From: Peribacillus simplex NBRC 15720 = DSM 1321
GTDB taxonomy: Bacteria; Bacillota; Bacilli; Bacillales; DSM-1321
Direction of reading: 5' to 3'
Assembly: GCF_002243645.1 (NCBI RefSeq)
Contig: NZ_CP017704.1
Span: 528,501 to 592,500, forward strand
DNA length: 64,000 bases
The position numbers and the translations under genes are program-made. Shown here one piece after another: positions 8,966 through 18,740 of this stretch. The notes under the pieces are model-generated. The model worked only from the letters and a program-made list of their open reading frames with translations. It did no database searches and was not told the DNA's origin. Position 1 is the first letter of the stretch. Each line of letters begins with the position of its first letter.

Positions 8966-10150
8966 CTATATCGTTTCAATCATGATAGCCATTCCTTGTC
9001 CGCCGCCAACACATAGTGTAGCAACTCCATATCTTTCTTTTCTGCGAATCATTTCATATATTAGCGTTGTCACGATCCGGGCGCCAGTCGAACCGACTGG
9101 GTGCCCAAGTGCAATGGCCCCCCCATTTACATTAACCTTGTTTTCATCTAACGATAAATCCCTGATTACTGCCAATGCCTGTGAAGCGAACGCTTCATTT
9201 AATTCGAAAAGCCCAATTTCCTCTACTTTTTTCCCGGTGCGCTCCATAAGTTTTCCGACGGCTGGTACTGGACCAATTCCCATCACTTCAGGAGAAACTC
9301 CGGCAGTCGCCCAATCGACAATCTTTGCGATTGGCTGTACTTGTAACCGTTTCGCTTCACTGGCTTTCATTAATACCAATGCAGCAGCCCCGTCATTACG
9401 GCCACAAGCATTCCCTGCAGTGACGGTTCCGTTTTCCCTGAATGCCGGTTTTAAGCTTGCAAGCTTTTCCATTGTGGTTTCGGGGCGTGGATATTCATCC
9501 GTTTCAACGGTAACCGTACTTTTCCTGTCAGAGACCTGGACAGGAACGATCTCATCCTTGAACTTTCCTTCTTCTATCGCTTGCGCCGCTCTTCGTTGAC
9601 TTTCCACTGAAAAGGCATCTTGTTCTTCCCTAGAAATGTTGTATCGTTGTGCGACATTTTCTGCGGTGATTCCCATCCCCAAACTTTTCCCATAAATTTC
9701 TTGAGGTTGCTGTCCAGCTTCAGTATTAGAATCCACTAGTTTAGTCCTGTCTCCCCCAAAACGGGCACTTCTTAAATAAAGCGGTGCGCGGCTCATGCTT
9801 TCCGTACCGCCGGCAACAACTATATTTGCTTGACCTGAGCTTATCTGCTGTGCTGCTGAGGTGATGGCTTGCATTCCAGATGCACATAACCGATTTACTG
9901 TAAAAGCCGGTGCAGAATCTGGAATCCCTGAGCGCAGTGCTGCCACTCTCGCAACATTCGAGGATTCGGTTGTTTGCCTAACCTCACCGAAAATTACTTC
10001 ATCGACTTGTTCAGCTGCAATATTCGCCCGCTTGATCGCTTCTTTAATGGCAATACTCGCCAAATGACCGGAACTAATCTCTTTAAATGCTCCACCGTAC
10101 CTTCCAATTGGTGTTCGTACAGCACTCACAATCACGATATCTTCTCCCAT
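8966..10150 (-). CDS. Thiolase (acetyl-CoA C-acyltransferase)
   Basis: Thiolytic cleavage of 3-oxoacyl-CoA to acetyl-CoA plus shortened acyl-CoA (or the reverse Claisen condensation). The 394 residues are standard length. The nucleophilic cysteine is C89 in [11 protein letters not shown]; the catalytic histidine sits in [12 protein letters not shown] (about 345-355) and the second active-site cysteine in CVGGGQGMA near the end. The ATG at 10150 is preceded by a GGGGGAGG ribosome site. It is one of two thiolases in this operon. The pair share the same layout but differ in the cysteine loop (LCASG here, QCGSG in the other), so they probably take different acyl chains. Confidence 0.92.
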   Translation of the reverse strand: MGEDIVIVSAVRTPIGRYGGAFKEISSGHLASIAIKEAIKRANIAAEQVDEVIFGEVRQTTESSNVARVAALRSGIPDSAPAFTVNRLCASGMQAITSAAQQISSGQANIVVAGGTESMSRAPLYLRSARFGGDRTKLVDSNTEAGQQPQEIYGKSLGMGITAENVAQRYNISREEQDAFSVESQRRAAQAIEEGKFKDEIVPVQVSDRKSTVTVETDEYPRPETTMEKLASLKPAFRENGTVTAGNACGRNDGAAALVLMKASEAKRLQVQPIAKIVDWATAGVSPEVMGIGPVPAVGKLMERTGKKVEEIGLFELNEAFASQALAVIRDLSLDENKVNVNGGAIALGHPVGSTGARIVTTLIYEMIRRKERYGVATLCVGGGQGMAIMIETI

Positions 10151-10220
10151 TTCGTTCCTCCCCCTTAAAAATCCAGATACATGGGCAAAAGACTACCTGC
10201 CCGAATAAAACAGTAAACAC

Positions 10221-11369
10221 TTAACACTCTTCCAGGACATTCCTTGCAATGATTAAACGTTGGATTTCATTCGTTCCTTCATAGATCTTCGTTATGCGGG
10301 CATCCCGATAAAAACGTTCAACTGGATATTCAGCCATATATCCCATTCCGCCATGAATTTGAACCGCTTTATCCGCCACCCGATTAAAAACGTCTGAAGC
10401 GAACAGTTTTGCCATTGATGCTTCCTTGATCACTTTTTTTCCTTCATCAATCTTTTGTGCCGCCATCATCGTCAATGCTCTTGCGGCTTCCGTTTCGGTT
10501 GCCATATCAGCAAGCATCCATTGAATCGCTTGGTTGTCCGCGATTGGTTTACCAAATTGAATGCGCTCTTTTGCATATTTAGCTGATAATTCAATTAATT
10601 CCCCACTTGATCCCACTGCTCTTGCAGCCAATCCTACACGCCCTTCACCTAAAATTTTAAGGGCAGAGATATATCCCATTCCAACTTCGCCGATAACATT
10701 TTCTTCAGGTATGATACAATCCTCGAAAATGACCTGTGAGGTATATGATCCTCTTAACCCCATTTTTTTGTCCTTTTTGCCGACAATTAAACCAGGAAAA
10801 TCTCTTTCTACCAAAAAAGCAGTAATCCCTCCCTTTGCCCCTTTATCTTTATCCGTTAAAGCGAATACGGTATAAACATCAGCTATCGGCCCATTCGTGA
10901 TGAAATGTTTCGTCCCGTTCATCACCCAGTAATCACCCTTCTTTTCTGCACTTGTTGCCAAATTGGTTGCATCCGATCCCGCTCCGGGTTCAGATAAAGC
11001 AAAGGCGCCAATTTTCGTGCCTGCTGCCATTTCAGGCAAGTATTTATTTTTCAAATGTTCGGATGCAAGCTTAACCAGACCTGTACTGCCAATTCCGGTG
11101 TGAGCGCTAATTAATGAAACAAAACCATTATGGGTCCTTCCTAACTGCTCTAATACGGTAGCCTTTCCCACCGCATTTAAGCCAATTCCACCGTATTGTT
11201 CAGGAATGCTTATCCCGAATAAGCCAAGGTCTTTTGCTTTTTCCACCAAATGCTCCGGGATGGCATCTTCTTCTTCAATTTGTATGGCGTAGGGCTCCAC
11301 TTCCCTTTCAACAAAATTACGGATCATTTCCTTCATTTGCTGCATTTCCTTGGTTAAAGTGATTGTCAT
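10221..11369 (-). CDS. Acyl-CoA dehydrogenase
   Basis: FAD-dependent acyl-CoA dehydrogenase of 382 residues, introducing the alpha-beta double bond and passing electrons to ETF. Features are FALSEPGAGSDATN (about 133-146), the FAD-binding ITNGPIADVY region, QIHGGMGYMAEYPVERFYRDARI (about 336-358) and the catalytic glutamate in IYEGTNEIQR (about 363-372). The ATG at 11369 has an AGGAGG ribosome site. It lies between the two thiolases. The operon has this oxidation step but no enoyl-CoA hydratase or 3-hydroxyacyl-CoA dehydrogenase, which must come from elsewhere if a full beta-oxidation spiral runs. Confidence 0.92.
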   Translation of the reverse strand: MTITLTKEMQQMKEMIRNFVEREVEPYAIQIEEEDAIPEHLVEKAKDLGLFGISIPEQYGGIGLNAVGKATVLEQLGRTHNGFVSLISAHTGIGSTGLVKLASEHLKNKYLPEMAAGTKIGAFALSEPGAGSDATNLATSAEKKGDYWVMNGTKHFITNGPIADVYTVFALTDKDKGAKGGITAFLVERDFPGLIVGKKDKKMGLRGSYTSQVIFEDCIIPEENVIGEVGMGYISALKILGEGRVGLAARAVGSSGELIELSAKYAKERIQFGKPIADNQAIQWMLADMATETEAARALTMMAAQKIDEGKKVIKEASMAKLFASDVFNRVADKAVQIHGGMGYMAEYPVERFYRDARITKIYEGTNEIQRLIIARNVLEEC

Positions 11370-11526
11370 GAGTTTATTCCTCCTTAGGTCTTTTCATGTA
11401 TAGTAGCCATTGACATGTTTTCTTCTTATGGAATATTGGGCTGAATGTCTTGTTATCATCTAATCATTTAATGGAATTCATGGAATTCTTGTATTTTGGT
11501 AAATTAGAGTCCTCACTCTTACAAAA

Positions 11527-12699
11527 TCAGGCCTCGCGTTCAATTATCGTAGCAATTCCCTGTCCGCCTCCAATGCAAGCTGTAATAAGAGCAAATCTTC
11601 CGGCAGAACGCTTCAATTCATAAACCGCTTTCGTAATGAGGATGGCACCCGTCGCACCTAGTGGGTGTCCATGTGCAATGGCTCCCCCGTTCACATTCAC
11701 TCTTGCGGGATTCATATCAAGCTCCCTATTACAAGCAATGACTTGGGCTGCGAAGGCTTCATTAATTTCAATGATGTCCATTTCATTTACAGAAAGACCT
11801 GATTTCTCCATTACCTTTCTTATAGCGGGAACAGGTCCTATGCCCATATAATTTGGATCTACCCCTGCAACGGCCTGGGCCCTGATCGTCGCTAAAGGCT
11901 TAATCCCCAATTCCGCCGCTTTTTCCCTCGACATTATGACCAGGGCTGATGCGGCATCATTCAATCCTGAACTATTGCCTGCAGTCACGGACCCGCCTTC
12001 TAAAAACGCAGGTGATAATTTGGCTAGCCCTTCTTTCGTTATTTGCGGTCGTGGATGTTCATCCAATCTAAATTTGATATCGTCACCTTTTCTGACGGGA
12101 ATGTAAATAGGCGCAATTTGCTCATTGAAACGGCCCTCTTCAACGGCTCTGGCCATATTTTTTTGGCTCTGCAGAGCGAATGCATCTTGTTCTTCCCTGC
12201 TAACCTCATATTTTTCCGCTAGGTTTTCAGCCGTGATTCCCATCGGGGGATCGCCAATCTCTTTTGGGGACAACCGGGACTTTCTGAACTGCGGTGGCTT
12301 TGCACTGTACGCTTTTTCCGAACGATCCATCAAGTATGGCGCCCTGCTCATGCTCTCGACCCCACCGGCGATATAGACATCGCCTTCGCCTGCCCGGATC
12401 GCTTGTGCAGCCAAGTTGACAGCATTTATTCCCGAGCCGCATTGACGGTCGACAGTCAGTCCCGGAAGATGAATCGAGAGACCAGTTTCCAGAGCAGTTA
12501 ACCTGGCAATGTTTCCACCCCCGCTTAACACATTCCCCATGATGACATCATCTATCATTCGAGGTTCGACATTCGCTCGTTTTATGGCTTCTTTCATCAC
12601 TTCTGCCCCAAAAACGTGGGCAGGAACCGATGCAAGTGCTCCTCCCTGTTTTCCAATTGCTGTTCGAACTGCAGAAACTATGACGGCATCTCTATTCAT
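11527..12699 (-). CDS. Thiolase (acetyl-CoA acetyltransferase type)
   Basis: Second thiolase of the operon, 390 residues. The nucleophile is C87 in VDRQCGSGINAVN; the histidine lies in NGGAIAHGHPLGATGA (about 343-358) and the second cysteine in ITACIGGGQG (about 377-386). The QCGSG loop is the form usual in acetoacetyl-CoA and 3-oxoadipyl-CoA thiolases, whereas the neighbour at 8966 has LCASG. The start ATG at 12699 follows a GGAGCGGATGGGGA stretch. There is 157 bp to the acyl-CoA dehydrogenase downstream, a gap wide enough for an internal promoter, though none is obvious. Confidence 0.92.
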   Translation of the reverse strand: MNRDAVIVSAVRTAIGKQGGALASVPAHVFGAEVMKEAIKRANVEPRMIDDVIMGNVLSGGGNIARLTALETGLSIHLPGLTVDRQCGSGINAVNLAAQAIRAGEGDVYIAGGVESMSRAPYLMDRSEKAYSAKPPQFRKSRLSPKEIGDPPMGITAENLAEKYEVSREEQDAFALQSQKNMARAVEEGRFNEQIAPIYIPVRKGDDIKFRLDEHPRPQITKEGLAKLSPAFLEGGSVTAGNSSGLNDAASALVIMSREKAAELGIKPLATIRAQAVAGVDPNYMGIGPVPAIRKVMEKSGLSVNEMDIIEINEAFAAQVIACNRELDMNPARVNVNGGAIAHGHPLGATGAILITKAVYELKRSAGRFALITACIGGGQGIATIIEREA

Positions 12700-12795
12700 T
12701 TCCCCATCCGCTCCTTTTCCTTTTATTCACCCCATTTTGTGCAGGCATTCCTTCATTTCACTAGTTTCATTGAATGTAAGCAGGTTCGACCATGC

Positions 12796-14073
12796 TTATG
12801 AGGACTTAAGATCAAAGTCATCCGAACTTTTATTTTTATGATTCCCTTTTAATTTGGCAGGTTTTACGAATATCGCAAACAGGATGCCAAAAGCCAGGAC
12901 AAGGATGGCCATGAACAATATCGATAAGTTATAACCCAATAGTTGATTTCCTCCAGCTAAACTTATGATATAGCCAGTTAACAGAGGTGCAATAATGCCT
13001 GCTATATTCCCTGAAGATGTTAAGATGCTTGTCATCAATCCCCCCCGCTCTTGCATTTCATTGATCATGATCGTAGGTCCTATCGGTAAAATGGCATATG
13101 TAAGGCCCTTTGCTAAACACATGGCGACTATCACCCAGATTGGATTATGAAACACCATGATTGAGGAAAAGAACAATGCACCAAGAATCATAGCGCCCGC
13201 GACGACAAATACCCTCGATGACCGCCAATTCTGATTCTTCTTGAATAAATGATCAGACACCATCGATACACCCATATAAATACATACGGAAACGACTCCA
13301 ATTATCGCAACGCTGGTTCCCATCTGACCGGGAGTCATTTTTATGGCCTCCACTAAATAAATCGGGAGCCAAACAGAAAACCAAACAACTAAAATATACG
13401 TTGAAAAATAAGCGAGTGTAGTAAACAAAGCAGTAGGTGAAGCCAGTAGCAACAAAAAGTCTTTCACTTTTATTTTTTCTAGTCTTGGTTTCTTTTTCTT
13501 TTGTACGTTTTCATATACTTCAACTGGATTTTCCTTTGTTAAAAATTGAAAGAGGAAGAACCAAACAAGGCTTGCTGCACCAAGAGCGGCAAAGGCAGCC
13601 TTCCAGCCGAATATCGTTATTAAGGAAACGAGGATCGGTGCCACAATCATCGCACCAACGGTTCCTCCGCCAACCACTACCGAATTGGCAAAGCCTTTCA
13701 GTTTCGGCGGAAACCACTTATCGGCATGACTGTAAGCAATTGGGCTATAAGGCCCTTCGAATGCGCCCAGTAAAATTCTGTATAGAATTAATAATGGAAG
13801 AGCGGTAATGGCTAAAACGCCGAATTGCAAAACAGTCCATGTCAGCATGATGAACCCAAGCACTTTTTTAGCCCCCAGCCGATCAGCCCATGCTGCCCCA
13901 AAAATACCTGTTACTGGGTAGAGCCAATAATAACTGCTTCCAACAAGGCCCCACTCCGCATAGGAAAGATCGAATTCCTTCATGATAGGAACCGCTGCAA
14001 GACCTACGATAGATTTATCTGCAAAATTGATGACGGCCCCAAAGAATAATAGAATGAGAACAACCCAACGCAT
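12796..14073 (-). CDS. MFS transporter, probable organic-anion symporter
   Basis: Twelve-helix major facilitator, 425 residues, in the cytoplasmic membrane. It begins RWVVLILLFFGAVINFADKS, the opening of the anion:cation symporter (ACS) group, and has the loop-2 motif GAAWADRLGAKKVLG (about 59-73) and a basic C-terminal tail. Its place between an acyl-CoA ligase and a thiolase implies that it imports the acid activated by this operon; ACS members carry carboxylates such as phthalates, hexuronates or 4-hydroxyphenylacetate. The ATG at 14073 has a GAGGAGGG ribosome site. The carried compound is inferred only from context. Confidence 0.85.
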   Translation of the reverse strand: MRWVVLILLFFGAVINFADKSIVGLAAVPIMKEFDLSYAEWGLVGSSYYWLYPVTGIFGAAWADRLGAKKVLGFIMLTWTVLQFGVLAITALPLLILYRILLGAFEGPYSPIAYSHADKWFPPKLKGFANSVVVGGGTVGAMIVAPILVSLITIFGWKAAFAALGAASLVWFFLFQFLTKENPVEVYENVQKKKKPRLEKIKVKDFLLLLASPTALFTTLAYFSTYILVVWFSVWLPIYLVEAIKMTPGQMGTSVAIIGVVSVCIYMGVSMVSDHLFKKNQNWRSSRVFVVAGAMILGALFFSSIMVFHNPIWVIVAMCLAKGLTYAILPIGPTIMINEMQERGGLMTSILTSSGNIAGIIAPLLTGYIISLAGGNQLLGYNLSILFMAILVLAFGILFAIFVKPAKLKGNHKNKSSDDFDLKSS

Positions 14074-14174
14074 ATGAATCCCTCCTCTTCTTTATTTTTG
14101 TATACAAACTCGTATACCATCCAACGTAGGTTTGATCATAAATGGTTGGATGAGCTAACCACATTCCCCCTCTT

Positions 14175-15776
14175 TCATTCCTTTTCCAATTCTTCTTTAA
14201 CTAACAATCTTTTTAATAGTTTACCCACTGTATTTCGCGGAAGTTCTTTTCTCAATTCAAATACTTTTGGTACCTTATAAGGCGTCAATTGGGAATAACA
14301 ATATCCTTCTATTTCTTCAAGATCCACGGAAGCGCTTTCTTTAGGTACGATGAACGCTTTCACAATTTCGCCTTTTTCTTTATGGGGGATGCCCACCACA
14401 GCTGCCTCTTTAATTGCAGGATGTTCATACAGAACTCCTTCTACCTCCTGAGGGTAAATATTAAATCCGCCGACGATGATCATTTCTTTTTTTCTCCCGA
14501 CTATATAGAAATATCCTTCGTCATCCATCACAGCAAGATCGCCAGTATATAGCCAGTCATTCTGTAATGCCTTTTGGGTTTCGGCTTCGTTATTCCAATA
14601 ACCCTTCATGATTTGGGGGCCTTTTATGAGCAACTCCCCGACGCATGTGTTAGGCACTTCATTATTTTCATCGTCAATGATCATACAGTCCGTACCAGGA
14701 AAAGGGATGCCAATGCTTCCTATTTTCCTTTTTCCGAAAGGCGGATTACGATGAGTGGAAGGTGAAGCCTCCGACAAACCGAAACCCTCTCCGATTTTGG
14801 CACCGGTCAGCTCCTCAAATCGCTTAATTACTTCAACCGGCAGGGGCGCCGATCCACAAGAACAACTTTTTAAACAATTCAGTCCATAGTTTTCAATTCC
14901 TGGATGATTGACGAATGCATTATACATCTTTGGAACTCCTGGAAAGAAAGTCGGACGATACTCTTTTATTTTTGCAAGTACATCTTGAAGTTCGAATTTA
15001 GGAAATAAGAGGATGGCAGCTCCAATATAGATACCTAGATTCATAGCACTTGTCATGGCATAAACATGGTAAAGAGGCGTAGCTGCCAAAACGATTTCTT
15101 CGCCAGGTCTCAGGGAATCTCCATACATTTCAAAACTCTGCACGACATTAGAGGTTAAATTATGGTGAGTAAGCATGACACCCTTCATCTTCCCAGTGGT
15201 GCCGCCAGTATATTGGATGACTGCAGTATCGTCATGCGGGCTTATCATTTCGGGCTTCATAATGGCCTCCCCGGTTTCAATCATTGTTTGAAGGGAAGCA
15301 GAACCATTTTGATCATTTTCCGTGTCAATGCAAACATCAAATTCATATATCACTTTCGTTTCTTCGATTGTATTTGCGGCCGTTTGGTCAAATACAATAT
15401 TCTTGGTATCCGAGTCTATTAAAATTTGCAATAGTTCCCGTGGTTTATACATGGGATTAATTTGTACAACTAACAGACCTAGTGCCTGGGCAGCGTAATA
15501 ACTGATTATGAAATAAGGGTGGTTGGCCATCATCAGACCAATCCGTTCACCTTTAACAAAGCCCATTTCTCTCCATTTACCTGCAAGTTTGTCTACCTGC
15601 ATTTTTAGATTCTTATAATCCATGGACTGGTCTTCATAAATGATGGCTGTATGGTGTGGAAACTTACTTGCTGTTACATCAAGCAGTGAATAGACGGATA
15701 TTTCCGGTAGCTTCATAGATTTCATTCTTTCAACATACCACTGCTCCCATGGTTTAATTATCGTTTTTCGCACCAT
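14175..15776 (-). CDS. Acyl-CoA ligase (AMP-binding), first gene of acyl-CoA operon
   Basis: ATP-dependent acid:CoA ligase, paralogue of the one at 6808. Features in order are YTGGTTGKMKGVMLTH (about 182-197), GEGFGLSEASPSTHRNPPFG, WLYTGDLAVMDDEGYFYIVGRKKEMI and the catalytic lysine in LPRNTVGKLLKRL near the C-terminus. I choose the ATG at 15776 (start MVRKTI) because GGAGGG sits just before it; an upstream in-frame ATG at 15791 would add five residues and place the ribosome site inside the gene. This is the promoter-proximal gene, so activation and uptake (the MFS gene follows) are made first. Roughly 533 residues, normal length. Confidence 0.9.
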   Translation of the reverse strand: MVRKTIIKPWEQWYVERMKSMKLPEISVYSLLDVTASKFPHHTAIIYEDQSMDYKNLKMQVDKLAGKWREMGFVKGERIGLMMANHPYFIISYYAAQALGLLVVQINPMYKPRELLQILIDSDTKNIVFDQTAANTIEETKVIYEFDVCIDTENDQNGSASLQTMIETGEAIMKPEMISPHDDTAVIQYTGGTTGKMKGVMLTHHNLTSNVVQSFEMYGDSLRPGEEIVLAATPLYHVYAMTSAMNLGIYIGAAILLFPKFELQDVLAKIKEYRPTFFPGVPKMYNAFVNHPGIENYGLNCLKSCSCGSAPLPVEVIKRFEELTGAKIGEGFGLSEASPSTHRNPPFGKRKIGSIGIPFPGTDCMIIDDENNEVPNTCVGELLIKGPQIMKGYWNNEAETQKALQNDWLYTGDLAVMDDEGYFYIVGRKKEMIIVGGFNIYPQEVEGVLYEHPAIKEAAVVGIPHKEKGEIVKAFIVPKESASVDLEEIEGYCYSQLTPYKVPKVFELRKELPRNTVGKLLKRLLVKEELEKE

Positions 15777-15913
15777 TATCCCTCCACACATAAACGAATT
15801 TCATATCGTGCATGTTTGATTTATACTTATTATTATTATTATTATTATTATTAGGATTATGCAACTTGCATGCCAAGTCCTATTTTGGTGTAAAATCGCT
15901 TAGTATTAAGATC

Positions 15914-15997
15914 AGTCAATTCATTAATGAATTTTATTCACATATAATGCCTTTCTATAGAGGATTCATCGAAATACCAATAATTCATTATTGAATT
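15914..15997 (-). promoter_or_regulatory. Two palindromic boxes upstream of the acyl-CoA operon
   Basis: A perfect 16-bp palindrome AATTCATTAATGAATT lies at 15918-15933, and a near copy, AATTCATTATTGAATT, at 15982-15997, 64 bp away. The first overlaps a minus-strand TTGACT (15914-15919) that could be a -35 element for the operon starting at 15776. They look like operator sites for a dimeric repressor, perhaps TetR-type. No matching regulator is encoded next to the operon. A pure ATT run lies at 15827-15852. Confidence 0.5.
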
Positions 15998-16921
15998 TTT
16001 AAAGGCTCTGGTTGGTTTTCAATCGATATGAAAAGTAGGTTTTTACCATATTATAGATTATATCTACTCACAAATCGTGATTTTGATTTTATCCATAGTG
16101 TATTATAGAATTTGAAAAGCCCATCCAACTAAGGGTGGGCAAGTGCAATGTTAATTGAAACTTGGCTTACGAGTAAATAAATAAAAAATCTATAGCACAA
16201 CTTCCATTCCTAGATTTTTAGATTTTGCGCATTCGTAGACTGATTTTGACACCGTGTATCCAAGAATCATCCAAACCAATATACTCCAATATTTTTAGAG
16301 GTTTTTAAATCTATAAGGTATTTAAAAGTAAAAAGCCAATAATGGTTGCAAAGCAAAAGAAATCCCAAAAATAAAGGTGGGTAAAAATATTTTCACTTTT
16401 TAGTATCTCTCTTAGTATATGTTTGATGAACAGTTCATATAAACTATGTTACTTTAATTAACCAGCCCCGTTAGTCGAATAAGAAAAGGGGCTGCCGCAG
16501 CAACCCCATTGTTCAACGAAAACCCCCTTTACTTTAAGAAAAATCCGCTCAAACCCTCTGGATATAGAGTGTTTTTTTGTAAATAATAAGATTGTTAAAC
16601 AATAAACTGAGGAGGACTTGTATGCAACAGGATCAACAAGCTAATGAGAATTATACAGAACATACATTCTGAAATATGTACTAGTGATATGGTTTAAAAC
16701 AATTATTGCGAAATATGTGTTCCTGTAAAACCGTTATATTTTGATTTGAGGTGGAATTTTCTTTAATCATCAATTATGACCTTTACCAAGATTATCTGTT
16801 TTTCTATTTTACCAATTGAGAGAGTGATTGTTTTTCTGTTATGATTTTACTTGTAAAGTCATAATATAACCTTGTTAATCATAACCTACTCAACAGTATT
16901 TGGTTATGTGTTACATAAAAA
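15998..16921. other. Long intergenic region with short relics
   Basis: About 920 bp without a convincing gene. It holds a copy of a dispersed repeat at 16458-16516 and a 16-codon frame at 16622-16672 (starting MQQDQQANENY) with a textbook GAGGAGG ribosome site, stopping at once. The latter looks like the surviving 5' end of a deleted gene. Nothing else stands out. Confidence 0.5.
16458..16516 (+). repeat. Dispersed short repeat, copy A
   Basis: AACCAGCCCCGTTAGT, then CGAATAAGAAAAGGGGCTG, then a CAGCAACCCC tail. A close copy lies at 51164-51216, a partial rearranged copy at 50868-50926 and a truncated one at 49218-49236. The GCCCC/GGGGC and GCTCC/GGAGC pairs keep a hairpin in both longer copies. 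Confidence 0.55.
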
Positions 16922-17743
16922 TTGAAATTTGTCGGGATGAGTGATAATGAAATGAATAATCAAAAAACACCTCAAACACCTGATTCTAATGTTAAAAGAC
17001 TAGATCAGTCTGACCTTGCTCTAGCTGTTGGTTCATTTTTATCTAATTTAGATGTAAATGGAGAGTCACGATTGCCACAACGTGCTTATCTAGCTGTTCG
17101 ACATGCGATTCGCCACCTTCAATTGCCGCCTGGACAGACTGTGCTAGAGAGGGAAATGGCAGAAATCCTGGGCATGAGCAGGACACCTGTACGTGAATCA
17201 CTTGTCCGTTTGGAAACGGAAGGATGGGTACGGCTCATACCGCGTCGTGGTTTTATTGTTGCACCACTTGTAGCAGATGATCTTCAACAGATTTATGAAG
17301 TGGTGGAAGCGCTCGATGGTGTTGCAGGCAGACTCGCTACCGGTCGTGCTACTCACCAAGAGTTAAACCAACTTGAGCATCTGATTGAAGAACAAGAAAA
17401 GGCACTAGAACTAAACGATCTACTTTCATGGACAGAACTTGATGATCAATTTCATAATTATATTGTTGATTTAGCCCAAAACCCACGCCTCAGAGGGATT
17501 GTTGACAGTCAGTCTGACCAACTCTATCGCGCACGCTTATACACAATTGGGCTTCGACCAAAGCCAACACGATCAGTGACTGAACATAAGGCGATTTTAG
17601 CAGTCATGCGAGCAGGCGAGCCTGAAGCTGTACGAACTATGTTGCAGTCTCATCGCTATAGAGCGCGCAACGAAATTCTAGAGGCTCTTCAATCTATGCC
17701 TCCATTACCGGAAGAAACGGGAAATAAGGAGACTTTTCCCTGA
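16922..17743 (+). CDS. GntR-family regulator, FadR/FCD subfamily
   Basis: Transcription factor of about 270 residues. A winged helix (LPQRAYLAVRHAIRHLQLPPGQTVLEREMAEILGMSRTPVRESLVRLETEGWVRL in overlapping pieces, about 50-105) is followed by an all-helical FCD ligand domain (about 115-255) containing the metal/ligand residues typical of the group (DDQFHNYIVDL, TEHKAILAVMRAG). Three starts are possible (TTG 16922, ATG 16937, ATG 16952); none has a clear ribosome site. It lies convergent to the FAH/tartrate-dehydratase genes. The matching palindromes AATGTATACATT at 20711 and 20864 fit the TNGTNNACNA-like operators of this subfamily, so I infer it represses the tartrate cassette. Confidence 0.82.
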   Translation: MKFVGMSDNEMNNQKTPQTPDSNVKRLDQSDLALAVGSFLSNLDVNGESRLPQRAYLAVRHAIRHLQLPPGQTVLEREMAEILGMSRTPVRESLVRLETEGWVRLIPRRGFIVAPLVADDLQQIYEVVEALDGVAGRLATGRATHQELNQLEHLIEEQEKALELNDLLSWTELDDQFHNYIVDLAQNPRLRGIVDSQSDQLYRARLYTIGLRPKPTRSVTEHKAILAVMRAGEPEAVRTMLQSHRYRARNEILEALQSMPPLPEETGNKETFP

Positions 17744-17768
17744 TGTAATAATCTATTATTATTAATAA

Positions 17769-17815
17769 AGAAAGGCTGTAGAGATTTCACAGAAATCAAC
17801 TACAGCCTTTTTTTG
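17769..17815 (+). terminator. Terminator after GntR gene
   Basis: AAAGGCTGTAG pairs with CTACAGCCTTT, followed by seven Ts, 26 bp past the stop codon. The stem can also terminate transcription coming from the opposite side. Confidence 0.85.
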
Positions 17816-17922
17816 TTAGACAGTCGTGCTTAATATTGATAAATCAGTTTTGATATGATGTTTATTATCATAAACTAACCCATTATTGAATTAGCACCCA
17901 TTAATTTTCGGTATAGTATTTT

Positions 17923-18726
17923 CTATTTTACAAAGTTACAAAGCTTACCAATCTGCTCTACTTCAACAACTACCATATCTCCCGACTTCATTGGGCAACT
18001 TCCAGAAGGCGAACCAGTAGCCAAAACATCACCCGGCTCTAGTGTCATAACCTGTGAAATCCAACTGATAAGGAAAGGAATTGAAAGTGACATCTGATTA
18101 GTATTACCCTCTTGTACAACTTTGCCGTTTAATGTTGTAACGATTCGTAAATTAGTTGGATCTATTCCTTTTACAATACACGGACCCAACGGGCCAAAGG
18201 TATCAAAACCTTTACCGCGCGTAAATTGGGGATCAGTTTTTGTAAGATCTCTTGCAGTCACATCATTAAATATAGTACAGCCAAAAACATAATCCAATGC
18301 TTCTTCTTCTTTTATATTTTTGCCGCGTTTACCAATAACGAGTGCCACTTCCCCCTCCATCTCCACCTGCTTGGTTAAATCACTAGAGGGAAGAATGATT
18401 TCTCCCTGATCTGGAATCACCGAAGATGTAGGTTTTAAAAACAAGAACGGTTCTTTCAGATTTGCCTTCCCCCCAGTCTCTTTTGCGTGTTCAACATATG
18501 TCCATCCAAAATTAACGACTTTTGAGGGTACTACTGGCTCCAAAATTTTCACATCACTATATTTAACTCTTGATCCATCATATTTTAGTTCATTGTTTAC
18601 AACTTCAACAAAATCACTAGACAATTGTAGAATTTCCCCATCTTCAACAATTCCGTAATATACTTTTCCGTTATGTTGCTGATAGCGAACTATCGTTTGT
18701 GTTTTTTGTAGTACCTGCATGACCAC
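17923..18726 (-). CDS. FAH-family hydrolase/decarboxylase, possible oxaloacetate decarboxylase
   Basis: Fumarylacetoacetate-hydrolase-fold enzyme, 267 residues, last gene of the minus-strand tartrate operon. Metal-binding residues are visible in VEMEGEVALVIGKRGKNI (about 124-141; E-x-E) and the ENDVTARDL-like stretch FNDVTARDLTKTDPQF, with the C-terminal GDVLATGSPSG motif. FAH-fold proteins include FAHD1-type oxaloacetate decarboxylases. Because the upstream genes make oxaloacetate from tartrate, decarboxylation to pyruvate would complete the route; this is inference from context. Start is GTG 18726 or ATG 18720, with GGAG upstream. It is 14 bp downstream of ttdB. Confidence 0.85.
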   Translation of the reverse strand: MVMQVLQKTQTIVRYQQHNGKVYYGIVEDGEILQLSSDFVEVVNNELKYDGSRVKYSDVKILEPVVPSKVVNFGWTYVEHAKETGGKANLKEPFLFLKPTSSVIPDQGEIILPSSDLTKQVEMEGEVALVIGKRGKNIKEEEALDYVFGCTIFNDVTARDLTKTDPQFTRGKGFDTFGPLGPCIVKGIDPTNLRIVTTLNGKVVQEGNTNQMSLSIPFLISWISQVMTLEPGDVLATGSPSGSCPMKSGDMVVVEVEQIGKLCNFVK

Positions 18727-18740
18727 ACCAACTCCATAAC

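Noticed and set aside
15827..15852. ATT trinucleotide run as a CRISPR or satellite array
   Set aside because: A simple microsatellite with no spacers; no CRISPR array was seen anywhere in the window.
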